In this document: positions 1 to 8,979 of the stretch, piece by piece
Layout: the number at the start of each line of letters is the position of its first letter
Numbering within the stretch: position 1 is the stretch's first letter
Assembly: GCA_020201095.1 (NCBI GenBank)
Contig: JAIVHM010000156.1
Location: forward strand, 1-41,178
DNA: 41,178 nt
Source: Halomonas sp.
GTDB lineage: Bacteria; Pseudomonadota; Gammaproteobacteria; Pseudomonadales; Halomonadaceae
Direction of reading: 5' to 3'
The notes under the pieces: generated by a model
Databases searched by the model: none
Seen by the model: only the letters and a program-made list of their open reading frames with translations
What the model was told of the DNA's origin: nothing
Made by a program: the position numbers and the translations under genes

Positions 1-1
1 C

Positions 2-2653
2 CTGTCGATGATGGAAAAGCCCGATGTGGATCACATCGAAGGGCTTTCCCCGGCTATTTCCATCGAGCAGAAGTCCACCTCGCACAACCCGCGCTCGACC
101 GTCGGCACCATCACCGAAATTTATGACTATCTGCGCCTGCTATTCGCCCGCGCGGGCACACCGCGCTGCCCCGAGCACGGCGAAGATCTAGAAGCCCAAA
201 CGATTTCGCAGATGGTCGACCAGGTAATGAACCTCACCGAAGGTACCAAGCTGATGCTGCTGGCCCCGGTGGTCAAAGGCCGTAAAGGCGAGCACTTGCA
301 ACTGCTGGCGGAGCTTCGCGCTCAGGGGTTTGTGCGCGCATTGATTGATGGTCAAGTGCTGGAGCTGGACGATATCGCCCCGCTGGACAAGCGCAAAAAA
401 CACGACATCAGCGTGGTGGTCGACCGTTTCAAGGTGCGTGATGATCTCGCCCAGCGCCTGGCCGAATCCTTTGAAACCGCGCTAAACCTCGCCGACGGCA
501 CCGCCATGATCCACTTCATGGACGGTGGCCACGAGGATATCGCCTTCTCGTCGCGTTTCGCCTGCCCGGTGTGCGGCTACTCACTGGCAGAGCTTGAACC
601 GCGCATGTTCTCGTTCAACAACCCGGCCGGCGCCTGCCCGACCTGCGATGGGCTAGGTGTTCAGCAGTACTTCGACCCGGCCAAACTGATCAGCCACCCG
701 GAGCTATCTCTGGCTGAAGGCGTGATCAAGGGTTGGGACCGGCGCAATATCTACTATTTCACCCAGCTTCAGGCACTGGCCAAACACTATCGTTTTGAGC
801 TGGAAACACCCTGGAATGAGCTTGCTCGCCACGAGCAGGCGATCATTCTCGATGGCAGCGGCGATGAAACCATCCCGTTTGTCTATGTTGGCGACCGCGG
901 TCGCAAAGTCACCCGCGAACATGCGTTTGAAGGCGTGCTGCCCAATATGCAGCGCCGCTACCGGGAAACCGAATCCAACATGGTCCGCGACGACCTGGCG
1001 AAGTATATCGCGGTACAGCCCTGCGCCACCTGTAGCGGCTCGCGTCTGCGTAAAGAATCACGCCATGTGTATGTCGACGACCGCAATATTGCTGACATGG
1101 TGCATTTGCCGATTGGCGAGGCATGGCGCTACTTCGCCGACCTAAGCCTGCCGGGACGTAAGGGTGAGATCGCCGACAAGATCGTTCATGAAATTCATGC
1201 GCGGCTGGAGTTCCTGGTCAACGTCGGGCTCGATTACCTCAATCTGGAGCGCAGCGCCGACACCCTCTCCGGCGGCGAGGCTCAGCGCATTCGTTTAGCC
1301 AGCCAGATTGGCGCCGGCCTGGTTGGGGTGATGTACATACTTGACGAGCCTTCCATTGGCTTGCACCAACGCGACAATGACCGGCTGCTGAAAACCCTGG
1401 AGCGGCTGCGCGACCTTGGCAACACAGTGATCGTGGTCGAGCACGATGAAGATGCCATTCGCGCTGCCGACCATGTGCTGGATATCGGCCCCGGGGCTGG
1501 CGTCCACGGCGGTGAAATTGTCGCCCAGGGCACCCCGCAAGACGTCATGGACAATCCCAAGTCGCTAACCGGCCAGTATCTTTCCGGCACGCGGGAAATC
1601 GCCGTGCCGCCCTACCGCATTCCCGGTAATCCGGAAAAGCAACTTATCTTGCGCGGCGCTACCGGCAACAACCTGCAAGATGTATCGCTTAGCCTGCCGT
1701 TGGGGCTGTTTGTCGCCATCACCGGCGTATCTGGCTCGGGCAAATCGACGTTGATCAACGGCACCCTGATGCCCATCGCCGCGCGCGAATTAAACCGCGC
1801 CACTACGCTGACTGCCGCGCCCTATGAAAAGATCGAAGGGCTCGACCAGCTGGATAAGGTGATCGATATCGACCAAAGCCCGATTGGGCGTACACCACGC
1901 TCCAACCCGGCTACCTATACCGGCATTTTCACGCCTATCCGCGAGCTGTTTGCCGGCACTCAGGAAGCCCGTTCGCGGGGCTACAAGCCCGGCCGCTTCA
2001 GCTTTAACGTCAAGGGCGGGCGCTGCGAAGCCTGTCAGGGCGAAGGCATGATCAAGGTCGAGATGCACTTCCTGCCGGACATCTATGTGCCCTGCGACGT
2101 GTGCAAGGGCAAACGTTATAACCGTGAGACCCTGGATATCCATTACAAGGGCAAAACCATCCACGAAGTGTTGGCCATGACGGTGGAAGACGCCCTGGCA
2201 TTCTTCAGCCCGGTGCCAGCCATTGCCCGCCGCTTGCAAACCCTGCTCGACGTAGGCCTGTCGTATATTCGCCTGGGGCAAAGTGCGACCACGCTTTCCG
2301 GTGGCGAAGCCCAGCGCATCAAACTTGCCCGCGAGCTTGCCAAGCGCGATACCGGTAAAACGCTGTATATTCTGGATGAGCCGACCACCGGTCTGCACTT
2401 TGAGGATATTCGCCAGCTGCTAACGGTGCTTCACCGCCTGCGCGACCACGGCAACACCATCGTCGTGATCGAGCATAATCTGGATGTGATCAAGACCGCT
2501 GACTGGATTATTGACCTCGGCCCTGAAGGGGGGTCAGGTGGCGGCCGCATCATCGCTGAAGGCACGCCGGAGCAGGTCGCCAAACAAGCGACATCGCATA
2601 CCGGGCGTTTCCTTAAGCCGTTACTTAAACGCCAACAGCGCGCGTCCGCTTGA
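2..2653 (+). CDS. uvrA: UvrA, excinuclease ABC subunit A (5' end outside window)
   Basis: Damage-recognition ATPase of nucleotide excision repair; the UvrA dimer loads UvrB onto lesions. The frame is open from base 2, so the ATG at 8 is internal. By comparison with the remembered E. coli protein (940 aa), about 64 N-terminal residues, including the first Walker A motif, lie before the window. What remains is complete: the first zinc module (CPVC...CPTC), two ABC signatures (LSGGEAQRI), two Walker B segments ([10 protein letters not shown] and [10 protein letters not shown]), the second Walker A (GVSGSGKST) and the second zinc module (CEAC...CDVC). It ends with TGA at 2651-2653. No deletion is visible, unlike several flagellar genes further on. 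It is probably not functionally linked to its neighbours. Confidence 0.97.
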   Translation: MSMMEKPDVDHIEGLSPAISIEQKSTSHNPRSTVGTITEIYDYLRLLFARAGTPRCPEHGEDLEAQTISQMVDQVMNLTEGTKLMLLAPVVKGRKGEHLQLLAELRAQGFVRALIDGQVLELDDIAPLDKRKKHDISVVVDRFKVRDDLAQRLAESFETALNLADGTAMIHFMDGGHEDIAFSSRFACPVCGYSLAELEPRMFSFNNPAGACPTCDGLGVQQYFDPAKLISHPELSLAEGVIKGWDRRNIYYFTQLQALAKHYRFELETPWNELARHEQAIILDGSGDETIPFVYVGDRGRKVTREHAFEGVLPNMQRRYRETESNMVRDDLAKYIAVQPCATCSGSRLRKESRHVYVDDRNIADMVHLPIGEAWRYFADLSLPGRKGEIADKIVHEIHARLEFLVNVGLDYLNLERSADTLSGGEAQRIRLASQIGAGLVGVMYILDEPSIGLHQRDNDRLLKTLERLRDLGNTVIVVEHDEDAIRAADHVLDIGPGAGVHGGEIVAQGTPQDVMDNPKSLTGQYLSGTREIAVPPYRIPGNPEKQLILRGATGNNLQDVSLSLPLGLFVAITGVSGSGKSTLINGTLMPIAARELNRATTLTAAPYEKIEGLDQLDKVIDIDQSPIGRTPRSNPATYTGIFTPIRELFAGTQEARSRGYKPGRFSFNVKGGRCEACQGEGMIKVEMHFLPDIYVPCDVCKGKRYNRETLDIHYKGKTIHEVLAMTVEDALAFFSPVPAIARRLQTLLDVGLSYIRLGQSATTLSGGEAQRIKLARELAKRDTGKTLYILDEPTTGLHFEDIRQLLTVLHRLRDHGNTIVVIEHNLDVIKTADWIIDLGPEGGSGGGRIIAEGTPEQVAKQATSHTGRFLKPLLKRQQRASA

Positions 2654-2773
2654 TAGTCAAGCTTAGCAGGGCTTGCGCGGGCTGCCGTCTCGCTGCGAGA
2701 CTCATAGGCTAAGCATTTTTAATCGGCGTCGTTTATAGTAGTGGTTGATATATAAGTGATCGTTTGAATCATC

Positions 2774-2789
2774 GATTTTAAACAAAATC
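2774..2789. promoter_or_regulatory. 16-bp inverted repeat before the Crp/Fnr gene, candidate operator
   Basis: GATTTT-AAAC-AAAATC is a perfect 6-4-6 dyad ending 5 bp before the ribosome binding site (AGGGG, 2795-2799) of the regulator gene. A looser dyad, TGAT-N7-ATCA, lies at 2757-2771. Crp/Fnr proteins bind dyads of about this size, so autoregulation is possible. Neither repeat matches the FNR (TTGAT-N4-ATCAA) or CRP consensus. This is inference only. Confidence 0.3.
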
Positions 2790-2806
2790 ATTTTAGGGGT
2801 CGTCAC

Positions 2807-3550
2807 GTGGGCCAGGAAAAAAGCTGCATCATTAAGCATTTCAGCCACTACTGTTCGTTGACTGAAGATGAAAAGCAATTACTCGACTCGCTCGAAGATA
2901 GCCCTACCAATATCAAGCAAGGTGCCTTGCTATGGAAAATGGGCGATGAGGCCAATGAGTTTTGCACGCTGCGCAGCGGCTGGGCTTATTCTTACCGGCA
3001 TATGGAAAATGGCGACCGCCAGATCCTGGAAGTCTTTTTGCCAGGCGATATCATTGGCCTGCGCGAATTTTCTTTTTCACAGCGCCTGGAAAACGTGCGC
3101 ATGATCAACGATGGCGTGATCTGCCACTTTCCCCATCGTCGCATGCTCGAGCTATTTCGCCAGTCGCTGCCGTTAACGTCGGTCATGTTTGCTATCGGTA
3201 GCCGTCAGCAAGCCCTCCTCACCGAACGACTTGTCAACTTGGCCAGACGTAACGCACGACAGAAAATGGCGCATTTTCTCCACGAAATGTATCTGCGGCT
3301 GCGCCAGACCAACGACGATATCGGCGGCGAGTTCCGCTTGCCGCTTTCCCAGGAGCAGCTAGCCGATATTTTAGGCTTGAGCCCGGTTCACGTCAGCCGT
3401 ACATTCAGCGCCCTCAGCGAGGACGGCTTAGTGTTCCGCGACCGTCATAACGTCACCATTCCGAACCTGGACGCCCTCTCGGTAGAAGGCGAATTTGATG
3501 CCGCCTACCTAACCGATAATCTGCGTCCATTGTTTGATGCTGCGGGATAG
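2807..3550 (+). CDS. Crp/Fnr-family transcriptional regulator
   Basis: Predicted DNA-binding regulator of 247 aa with an N-terminal cyclic-nucleotide-binding-type beta-roll (about residues 30-125), a long dimer helix (about 125-165) and a C-terminal winged helix. The recognition segment is near residues 178-209 (SQEQLADILGLSPVHVSRTF). The GTG start is preceded by AGGGG at 7 bp. Cysteines are at 7, 16, 53 and 106, which does not fit the Cx2Cx5C iron-sulfur cluster motif of true FNR. In the recognition helix the usual Glu of E-x-x-S-R is His, so its target site probably differs from the FNR box. The effector is unknown. It is a single-gene unit followed by a terminator, and any link to the adjacent nrdJ genes is speculative. 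Confidence 0.88.
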   Translation: MGQEKSCIIKHFSHYCSLTEDEKQLLDSLEDSPTNIKQGALLWKMGDEANEFCTLRSGWAYSYRHMENGDRQILEVFLPGDIIGLREFSFSQRLENVRMINDGVICHFPHRRMLELFRQSLPLTSVMFAIGSRQQALLTERLVNLARRNARQKMAHFLHEMYLRLRQTNDDIGGEFRLPLSQEQLADILGLSPVHVSRTFSALSEDGLVFRDRHNVTIPNLDALSVEGEFDAAYLTDNLRPLFDAAG

Positions 3551-3574
3551 GCCTTCCCTCACCTTCCCAACAGC

Positions 3575-3614
3575 AAAAAAAACGCCGAGGGCTGACTAAG
3601 CTCGCGGCGTTTTT
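3575..3614. terminator. Bidirectional rho-independent terminator
   Basis: AAAAACGCCG (3578-3587) pairs with CGGCGTTTTT (3605-3614) around a 17-nt loop. The A-run on one side and T-run on the other allow it to work on both strands. It lies between the convergent Crp/Fnr gene and nrdJb and probably ends both transcripts. Confidence 0.85.
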
Positions 3615-3633
3615 CATACGGCAATCACTTACA

Positions 3634-4416
3634 TCAACCGCACTTTGACCAGCCGCACCCTGCATAGCAGGTCGGGCAGCCGTCCATCATGATCAGCTCT
3701 CCGCGGCATTCAGGGCAGTGACCGACGATAGCTGGGCCGTTGTTTGTGGCACCTGCGGTGGAAGCATCTTGACCAATGGGCTCGACCGCGCCGTTTGCTG
3801 CCTCATCGGGGGTATCGTCGGCGGGCGGTTGCCAGGCATGGCCGTGCTGCATGCGATGGGCAAAGCGCTCCACCAGGGTTTCTACCGGCACCTGATTGCC
3901 CTCCTGATCCAGAAAGCCGCGGCGATAGAGGATCTGCTGGATCGACCAGGCAATGGCGGCCACTTCAGAATCGTGGAACATGGGCTTGTTCCAGCGATTC
4001 ATGCCACAACGCACCAACCCCTTGTCCCAGGCCACCTTGCGCAAGTCGGCCACTGCCTGCGTCACATAGCCACCCCGCGCCGCCAGTGACAGGCTGCGCA
4101 TGGTGGCCGTAATCCATTGGTGTTCGCTTGAAAGCTGCCCGGAGGGGAAGAAAAACTCTACCGGACGCTCGATAACCACACGTTTGCCGCCGACCACGCC
4201 CTCCACCGGCATGAAAGACACCAGCAAATAGACTTTTTTACGGCCTTCAGCGCCCACGTAAGAAATCTTCTCCGAGACGGCCTCCAAAGTGCCTTCGGGG
4301 CGCGATGGAATCCGCACTGTCAGCGGATCTTCTTCGAGCAGTGCCGGAGGCGAACCCGCCTGTTCTTTCTGCTTGATACGGTAACCGACGATTTTCGAGG
4401 TAATTTCAACAGCCAT
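3634..4416 (-). CDS. nrdJb: NrdJb, second subunit of split class II ribonucleotide reductase
   Basis: Partner of NrdJa in the adenosylcobalamin-dependent ribonucleotide reductase that is split into two genes in Pseudomonas and relatives. It carries the C-terminal redox-active cysteines thought to re-reduce the active site of NrdJa. The 260-aa reading starts at ATG 4416 (MAVEITSK) with GGAG 6 bp upstream; an in-frame TTG at 4434 has no better site. The C-terminus is a dense cysteine cluster (CPEC, CPTC, CGWSKCG) of zinc/redox type. The middle (residues about 30-165) is the TSCPD-like domain found in NrdJ proteins. A low-complexity Ala/Gly/Asp linker at about 200-230 precedes the tail. It follows nrdJa by 64 bp, presumably as one operon ending at the terminator at 3575-3614. 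Confidence 0.88.
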   Translation of the reverse strand: MAVEITSKIVGYRIKQKEQAGSPPALLEEDPLTVRIPSRPEGTLEAVSEKISYVGAEGRKKVYLLVSFMPVEGVVGGKRVVIERPVEFFFPSGQLSSEHQWITATMRSLSLAARGGYVTQAVADLRKVAWDKGLVRCGMNRWNKPMFHDSEVAAIAWSIQQILYRRGFLDQEGNQVPVETLVERFAHRMQHGHAWQPPADDTPDEAANGAVEPIGQDASTAGATNNGPAIVGHCPECRGELIMMDGCPTCYAGCGWSKCG

Positions 4417-4480
4417 GGTGTTCTCCATCAGCAAAGGCAGTGCAAAGGTAATCGGGCGATTATTTGTCAGACGCAGCGCG

Positions 4481-6592
4481 TTACCATTTGCCGTAGGTAC
4501 CTTCTTTTAAGCCATCAAACAGGTTGGCGGCGTTATGCTCTTCGCCGTCGTACATCACTTTCTCGTCGCCGGTTAGCTCGAGCGTTTCGCCATTTTCCAG
4601 CTCAAACACGTAAGTGGTATTTTTCAGGTCATCCTCACGCACCAGTACGCCCTGGAAAGCTTCCGGATTAAAGCGGAAGGTGGTGCAACCCTTCAGGCGG
4701 CTTTCATAGGCCTGCAAATACAAGTCCTGAAACTTTTCAAACGCAAAATCGGTAGGCACGTTGACCGTTTTCGAAATCGCCGAGTCGATCCACTGCTGGG
4801 CGGCTGCCTGCACCGCGACATGTTGCTCGGGAGTAACCGCATCGGCGGTAATAAAGTAGTCAGGCAGGTCGCTGTCCACCGCATCAGCGGCAATAAAGTG
4901 GCGATAGGCGGCCAGTTCGAAGGACACCACTTCGACCTGCTCTTTGGTTTTCTTGCCCGACTGGATGATATTGCGGAAATAACGGTGCGAGAACGACGGC
5001 TCGATGCCGTTAGACGCGTTGTTGCCCATCGACAGCGAAATCGTACCGGTCGGCGCGATCGAGCTGTGGTGGGTAAAGCGTGCACCGTGTTCAGCCAACT
5101 GCGCCACCAGCTCGGGTTCCAGTTCGGCCACTTTGCTCATGTACTGGCTATAGCGGGCATGCAGAATACGACCGGGCACCTTATCGCCCACTTCATAGCC
5201 GTCTTTGGCCAGTTGAGGACGCTCACGCATCATCTTCGGCGTAATCACGTGCTCTTCGGCAAGTACCGGCGCCATGCCTTTCTCTTGGGAAAGCGCCAGC
5301 GCCTGCTTCCAGCCTTCAATCGCCAGGTGACGACTGACTTCTTCCGTAAAGGCCAGCGACGCCTGTGATCCATAAGGAATCTTGAGCATGGTCAACGTCG
5401 AGCCCAGCCCCAAAAACCCCATGCCGTGGCGGCGTTTGGCCTCAATTTCACGCTGCTGCTGGGGCAGCGGCAAACCCGCAATCTCGACCACGTTGTCGAG
5501 CATGCGGGTAAAAATCGCCACCACTTTGCGATAGCGTTCCCAATCAAAGCGCGGCTGGTCGCTGAACGGCTCAATCACGAACTGCGTCAGGTTGACCGAG
5601 CCCAGCAAACACGCGCCTTCCGGCGGCAGCGGCTGCTCGCCACAGGGATTAGTGGCGCGGATATCTTCGCAGAACCAGTTGTTATTCATCCGGTTCACCT
5701 GGTCAATCAAAATGAACCCGGGCTCGGCATAGTCGTAGGTCGAGGACATGATGGTGTCCCACAGCTCCCGCGCCTTGATCACCTCGACAATGCGGCAGGC
5801 CACGCGGCCTTCACCATCAACCGTGTAACCTTCTTCGACCACCGGCCAGTCGCGATAGATCAGGTCTTCGTCTTTGACGTCGTCCTGCTCGCCGGGATGC
5901 AGCGGAAAGGCCAGCGGCCAGTCGGCGTTATGCTTGACGGCCTCCATGAACTCGTCGGTGATCAACAGGCTAAGGTTGAACTGACGCAGCCGCCCCGCTT
6001 CGCGCTTGGCCTGGATAAACTCGCGCACGTCCGGGTGGCCGACGTCGAAGGTGCCCATCTGGGCGCCGCGACGACCGCCGGCAGACGCCACGGTGAAACA
6101 CATCTTGTCGTAGATATCCATGAACGCCAGCGGGCCGTTGGTGCCTGCGCCCGCACCAAATACAAAGGCGCCCTTATGGCGCAGTGTGGAGAAGTCGTAG
6201 CCGATACCGGCGCCTGACTTGAGCGTCATGCCCGCGTCTACTACAGAATCCAGAATGTCACGCATCGAGTCGCGAATGGTGCGCGACACCGTGCAGTTGA
6301 TCAGGCTCACCGCGGGTTTATAGGCTTCAGCACCCGCGTTGGAGAGAATCCGCCCGGCAGGAATCGCGCCGTTTTCCAGCGCCCAGCGGAATTTCGGCAG
6401 CCACTCTTGCGCTTTATCGCCTTCCACATCCGCCAAGGCTTTCGCTACCCGTTCAAAGGTCGCGCCCAAGTCCTGATCCACCGGTTGGCTATGACGATCC
6501 TTAAGACGATACTTGGCATCCCAAATCTCCCGCGACGGCGCCTGCAGCGGGACATCGTTAGAGGTGTTCATAGCCTGGGTAGCAGTACTCAT
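4481..6592 (-). CDS. nrdJa: NrdJa, adenosylcobalamin-dependent (class II) ribonucleotide reductase, catalytic subunit
   Basis: Reduces ribonucleotides to deoxyribonucleotides using a thiyl radical generated from coenzyme B12, so it needs no oxygen. The protein is 703 aa. The redox cysteine C100 (SLINC), the radical/acid triad N315-C317-E319 (NPCGEQPLP), the glycine-rich loop SAGGRRGAQM and the C-terminal partner cysteine (KGCTTFRF) are all present. The ATG at 6592 has AAGGAG 9 bp upstream. No deletion is visible. The redox tail that single-chain NrdJ carries at its C-terminus is supplied by NrdJb downstream. Two NrdR-like boxes lie in the AT-rich leader, consistent with control by the NrdR repressor. 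No cobalamin riboswitch was seen. Confidence 0.95.
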   Translation of the reverse strand: MSTATQAMNTSNDVPLQAPSREIWDAKYRLKDRHSQPVDQDLGATFERVAKALADVEGDKAQEWLPKFRWALENGAIPAGRILSNAGAEAYKPAVSLINCTVSRTIRDSMRDILDSVVDAGMTLKSGAGIGYDFSTLRHKGAFVFGAGAGTNGPLAFMDIYDKMCFTVASAGGRRGAQMGTFDVGHPDVREFIQAKREAGRLRQFNLSLLITDEFMEAVKHNADWPLAFPLHPGEQDDVKDEDLIYRDWPVVEEGYTVDGEGRVACRIVEVIKARELWDTIMSSTYDYAEPGFILIDQVNRMNNNWFCEDIRATNPCGEQPLPPEGACLLGSVNLTQFVIEPFSDQPRFDWERYRKVVAIFTRMLDNVVEIAGLPLPQQQREIEAKRRHGMGFLGLGSTLTMLKIPYGSQASLAFTEEVSRHLAIEGWKQALALSQEKGMAPVLAEEHVITPKMMRERPQLAKDGYEVGDKVPGRILHARYSQYMSKVAELEPELVAQLAEHGARFTHHSSIAPTGTISLSMGNNASNGIEPSFSHRYFRNIIQSGKKTKEQVEVVSFELAAYRHFIAADAVDSDLPDYFITADAVTPEQHVAVQAAAQQWIDSAISKTVNVPTDFAFEKFQDLYLQAYESRLKGCTTFRFNPEAFQGVLVREDDLKNTTYVFELENGETLELTGDEKVMYDGEEHNAANLFDGLKEGTYGKW

Positions 6593-6678
6593 GTCGCAAA
6601 ACTCCTTAGCGGCGGTGAAAATAGCGCTTTGTCGGGATGATTATACGAGGCAACCGGGTGAAGTATAGCCTTGACTTT

Positions 6679-6725
6679 CCACTATATCGGCTGCTTTTTC
6701 ATATTTTTTCTACCATATATAGAAA
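6679..6725 (-). promoter_or_regulatory. Pair of NrdR-like boxes in the nrdJ promoter region
   Basis: Two 16-bp stretches, 6679-6694 (core CTATAT) and 6710-6725 (core ATATATAG), each match about 10 of 16 positions of the NrdR consensus acaCwAtATaTwGtgt. Their starts are 31 bp apart, the three-turn spacing typical of tandem NrdR sites. They sit in the AT-rich gap upstream of nrdJa, where its promoter must lie. The sites were found by eye; nrdR itself is not in the window. Confidence 0.55.
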
Positions 6726-6798
6726 AATCAGCGCGTTAGTCTTTTGTCCTCGAACATCAGACGATAGGCTAAGGGTTTTCCTGATAGTGGGTTTGCTC

Positions 6799-7362
6799 AT
6801 GCCGTTAATGTCACGCTTTTCTTCCGCGCTTGCTTACCCTGCACTTGGCGCTGCGTTGTTGTTTTCGCTTCCCTCAGCTCATGCCGCGTCGTTTAACATC
6901 GAAGACGACCAAACCCATGGCCGTTGGCAGTCAATGGCATTGACCCTCGGTGACGAACGTCATTTCCGAGCCGTGGAAACGCACAGCTATTCGGATGCCA
7001 CTTTAAGTGTGAATGCCACCCAGGGTGTATGCGACTTGCCGTGGCTCGAAATGCGCGTTGAGTTGGAGGACTATCAGGGCGAAAGCCGGACCCTTAATAA
7101 GGTGCCTGCGCGTTTGCGCGTCGATCGGCGTGAGCTTACTAACAGTGTCGCCGAATTTATTACCGAGCGTGGTGATAACGGTTTTTACGCCCACTTTTAT
7201 CTTGACGACATTGATCAGTTGGTTACCGATATGAGCGATGGTGAGCAGGTTTTCCTGGCGTTTGATCAGGGCGATGAAGACCCTTGGTACATGACCTTCG
7301 ATCTAGAAGGTGCGGGGGAAGCGCTAGCGCGGATGCAGCGCCTATGTCGGGATGCTTCCTAG
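6799..7362 (+). CDS. Secreted/periplasmic protein of unknown function
   Basis: I do not recognise the family. Read from ATG 6799 the product is 187 aa with a clear Sec signal peptide: SRF at the N-terminus, a hydrophobic core ALGAALLFSL, and a probable cut after A-H-A at residue 29. The mature part is acidic, contains two cysteines that could form a disulfide (ATQGVCDLPW and QRLCRDAS), and seems rich in beta strand. The frame is open back to 6637, but residues encoded before 6799 look like leader. A GTG at 6787 with AGGG about 11 bp upstream and an ATG at 6808 are alternative starts. It is divergent from nrdJa and convergent with motD, with only 14 bp between stop codons. It may belong to neither system. 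Confidence 0.7.
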   Translation: MPLMSRFSSALAYPALGAALLFSLPSAHAASFNIEDDQTHGRWQSMALTLGDERHFRAVETHSYSDATLSVNATQGVCDLPWLEMRVELEDYQGESRTLNKVPARLRVDRRELTNSVAEFITERGDNGFYAHFYLDDIDQLVTDMSDGEQVFLAFDQGDEDPWYMTFDLEGAGEALARMQRLCRDAS

Positions 7363-7376
7363 ACGATCAGCATTCT

Positions 7377-8057
7377 TTACTCGCGACTTGGCGGCTGCCT
7401 GAGTACGAGTTCGACCCGACGGTTGGCAGCTCGTCCCTGTGCCGTGTCATTACTCTCCATGGCTTGCGTATCGGCATAACCAACGGCCCGCATACGATCA
7501 ACCGCCAGCCCCTGGCTATCCAGGTGGCGGACAACCGCAATCGCCCGTGCCGATGATAGCTCCCAGTTGGAAGGAAAGCGCGAGGTTGAGATGGGCACAT
7601 TATCGGTATGTCCTTCGATCGACACCTGTCCGTCAAAGGCGCTGAGCACCCCGACAAGGCTTTCGATAAGATCACGGCCCTGCCCGGTGAGTTGCGCCCG
7701 GCCGCTATCGAACAACAGGCTGTCGTTGATGCGCAGCGTCACGCCTTGCTGGCCTTGAGAGACATCCACTCCAGGAATGCTGATGCCTTCAAAACGCGGC
7801 TGTACGCCACTGTGACGGGGCTTTATACCCGCCGCCAGTGACGCCAGGGGCAAATCAGCGATCGCTCCGGGGGGCGCCTCAGCGACGCTGGCCTGCGATC
7901 CGGCATCATTGCCGCCGGGCGGCGCCAGCGAGAGCAACAATACGAACAATGTCAGCAATAGCGTCAGTACATCCAGATAGCTGGTCAGCCAACCATCGTC
8001 GTCACTGGCCTTTGGCAGTGGCGCTTCCAATGTATGACGCGTATCCCTGTCAAGCAT
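7377..8057 (-). CDS. motD: MotD-like second flagellar stator subunit (MotB/OmpA family)
   Basis: Peptidoglycan-anchored half of an ion-driven flagellar stator. It is 226 aa with one N-terminal transmembrane helix (SYLDVLTLLLTLFVLLLSL) holding the essential ion-binding Asp, then a linker and a C-terminal OmpA-like domain (GHTDNVP, NWELSSARA, NRRVELVL). It is shorter than typical MotB. It lies 5 bp after motC, with AAAGGA before the ATG. The place next to fliA and the flhF group resembles motCD of Pseudomonas. Its transmembrane helix is intact, so it could be the only competent stator B subunit here given the damaged motB at 25040. Whether it is proton- or sodium-driven cannot be read from the sequence. 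Confidence 0.88.
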   Translation of the reverse strand: MLDRDTRHTLEAPLPKASDDDGWLTSYLDVLTLLLTLFVLLLSLAPPGGNDAGSQASVAEAPPGAIADLPLASLAAGIKPRHSGVQPRFEGISIPGVDVSQGQQGVTLRINDSLLFDSGRAQLTGQGRDLIESLVGVLSAFDGQVSIEGHTDNVPISTSRFPSNWELSSARAIAVVRHLDSQGLAVDRMRAVGYADTQAMESNDTAQGRAANRRVELVLRQPPSRE

Positions 8058-8062
8058 GCTGG

Positions 8063-8881
8063 CTATCCTTTGGCGGAAGCGCTACGCGAGACACGCGGCT
8101 TCTTGACCTCCGGCTCGCGGATTTCGTCATGATAGTTGGCGACGAAGGAATTAAGCGTTTCTTCAATGAAGGAAGGCAACCGCCGCTTGGTAATCAGTGA
8201 GATACCTTCCAACACCATGTTCATGGTGATCAAGCGCTCTTCGGTACGCCGCTCAAGCTTCACCGCAACAGGTTTAAACACCAGGTTCGCCAGCAGAATA
8301 CCGTAGAAGGTGGTCAGCAGGGCCACCGCCATGCGCGGGCCAATGACATCAAGATTACCGGAGTCCATGACTTCCAGCATATTGACCAGCCCGACTAGCG
8401 TGCCGATCATGCCAAACGCTGGCGCATAAGTCGCCATGGTGCGAAATATCTGCGCTTCGGCATGCTCACGCGCCTTCAGCCGCGCAATCCGCCAGCGCAA
8501 CATATCGAAAATTTCGTCTTCTTTGGTATTGGCAATTACCAGCTGGATACCGGTCCGCAAAAACGGATTGCGGGTATTTTCGAGCTCTCTTTCAACGGCG
8601 CGGACATCGCCCTTGAACCACAGCCGGGACATGGCCACCAGCTCATTGATATCATCACGTACGTAGGTGTTTTCGCGCCGGAAGACCAGCCCGACCAGGC
8701 GTACCACGCGCAACACTTCCTTGAGGGGATAGCTGATAAAGGTCGCGGCGAGCGTACCGGTAACCACGATGGCAAGCCCGGGGAGATTGAGGAAGCTACT
8801 CGGCGATTCGGCGGTGAAAAACAAGACGCTTACCAGCAGCAGGATGCTGGCAAAAATACCAATCAGCGTCGATGGGTTCAT
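8063..8881 (-). CDS. motC: MotC-like second flagellar stator subunit (MotA family)
   Basis: Inner-membrane channel half of the stator, paired with MotD. The 272-aa reading starts at ATG 8881 (MNPSTLIGI), where AAGGAG lies 6 bp upstream; a further 11 in-frame codons upstream are probably not translated. Four transmembrane segments can be seen: near residues 3-20 and 28-48, and two in the second half (YAPAFGMIGTLVGLVNML and MAVALLTTFYGILLANLVF). The charged cytoplasmic loop that contacts FliG lies between the pairs. The family-typical P-x-FGMIGTLVGL motif is present. It follows fliA by about 100 bp. Confidence 0.9.
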   Translation of the reverse strand: MNPSTLIGIFASILLLVSVLFFTAESPSSFLNLPGLAIVVTGTLAATFISYPLKEVLRVVRLVGLVFRRENTYVRDDINELVAMSRLWFKGDVRAVERELENTRNPFLRTGIQLVIANTKEDEIFDMLRWRIARLKAREHAEAQIFRTMATYAPAFGMIGTLVGLVNMLEVMDSGNLDVIGPRMAVALLTTFYGILLANLVFKPVAVKLERRTEERLITMNMVLEGISLITKRRLPSFIEETLNSFVANYHDEIREPEVKKPRVSRSASAKG

Positions 8882-8979
8882 GTCGTGCTCCTTAAGGCAA
8901 AATAACGGGGGCATCAGAATCGGGCGCTAAAACGTCTGCCAATTGCCGTTGCCCGGCCGTGAGCAAAAAGACGAAGCCC

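Noticed and set aside
2807-3550. True oxygen-sensing FNR/Anr
   Set aside because: The cysteine spacing (7, 16, 53, 106) does not provide the Cx2Cx5C cluster ligands.
5426-6217. 263-codon open frame on the plus strand inside nrdJa
   Set aside because: It is antisense to a strongly conserved gene, with no family similarity or ribosome binding site.
6593-6798. Cobalamin riboswitch upstream of the B12-dependent reductase
   Set aside because: The gap is about 200 bp, AT-rich and has no B12-box-like sequence; NrdR-like boxes explain the region better.
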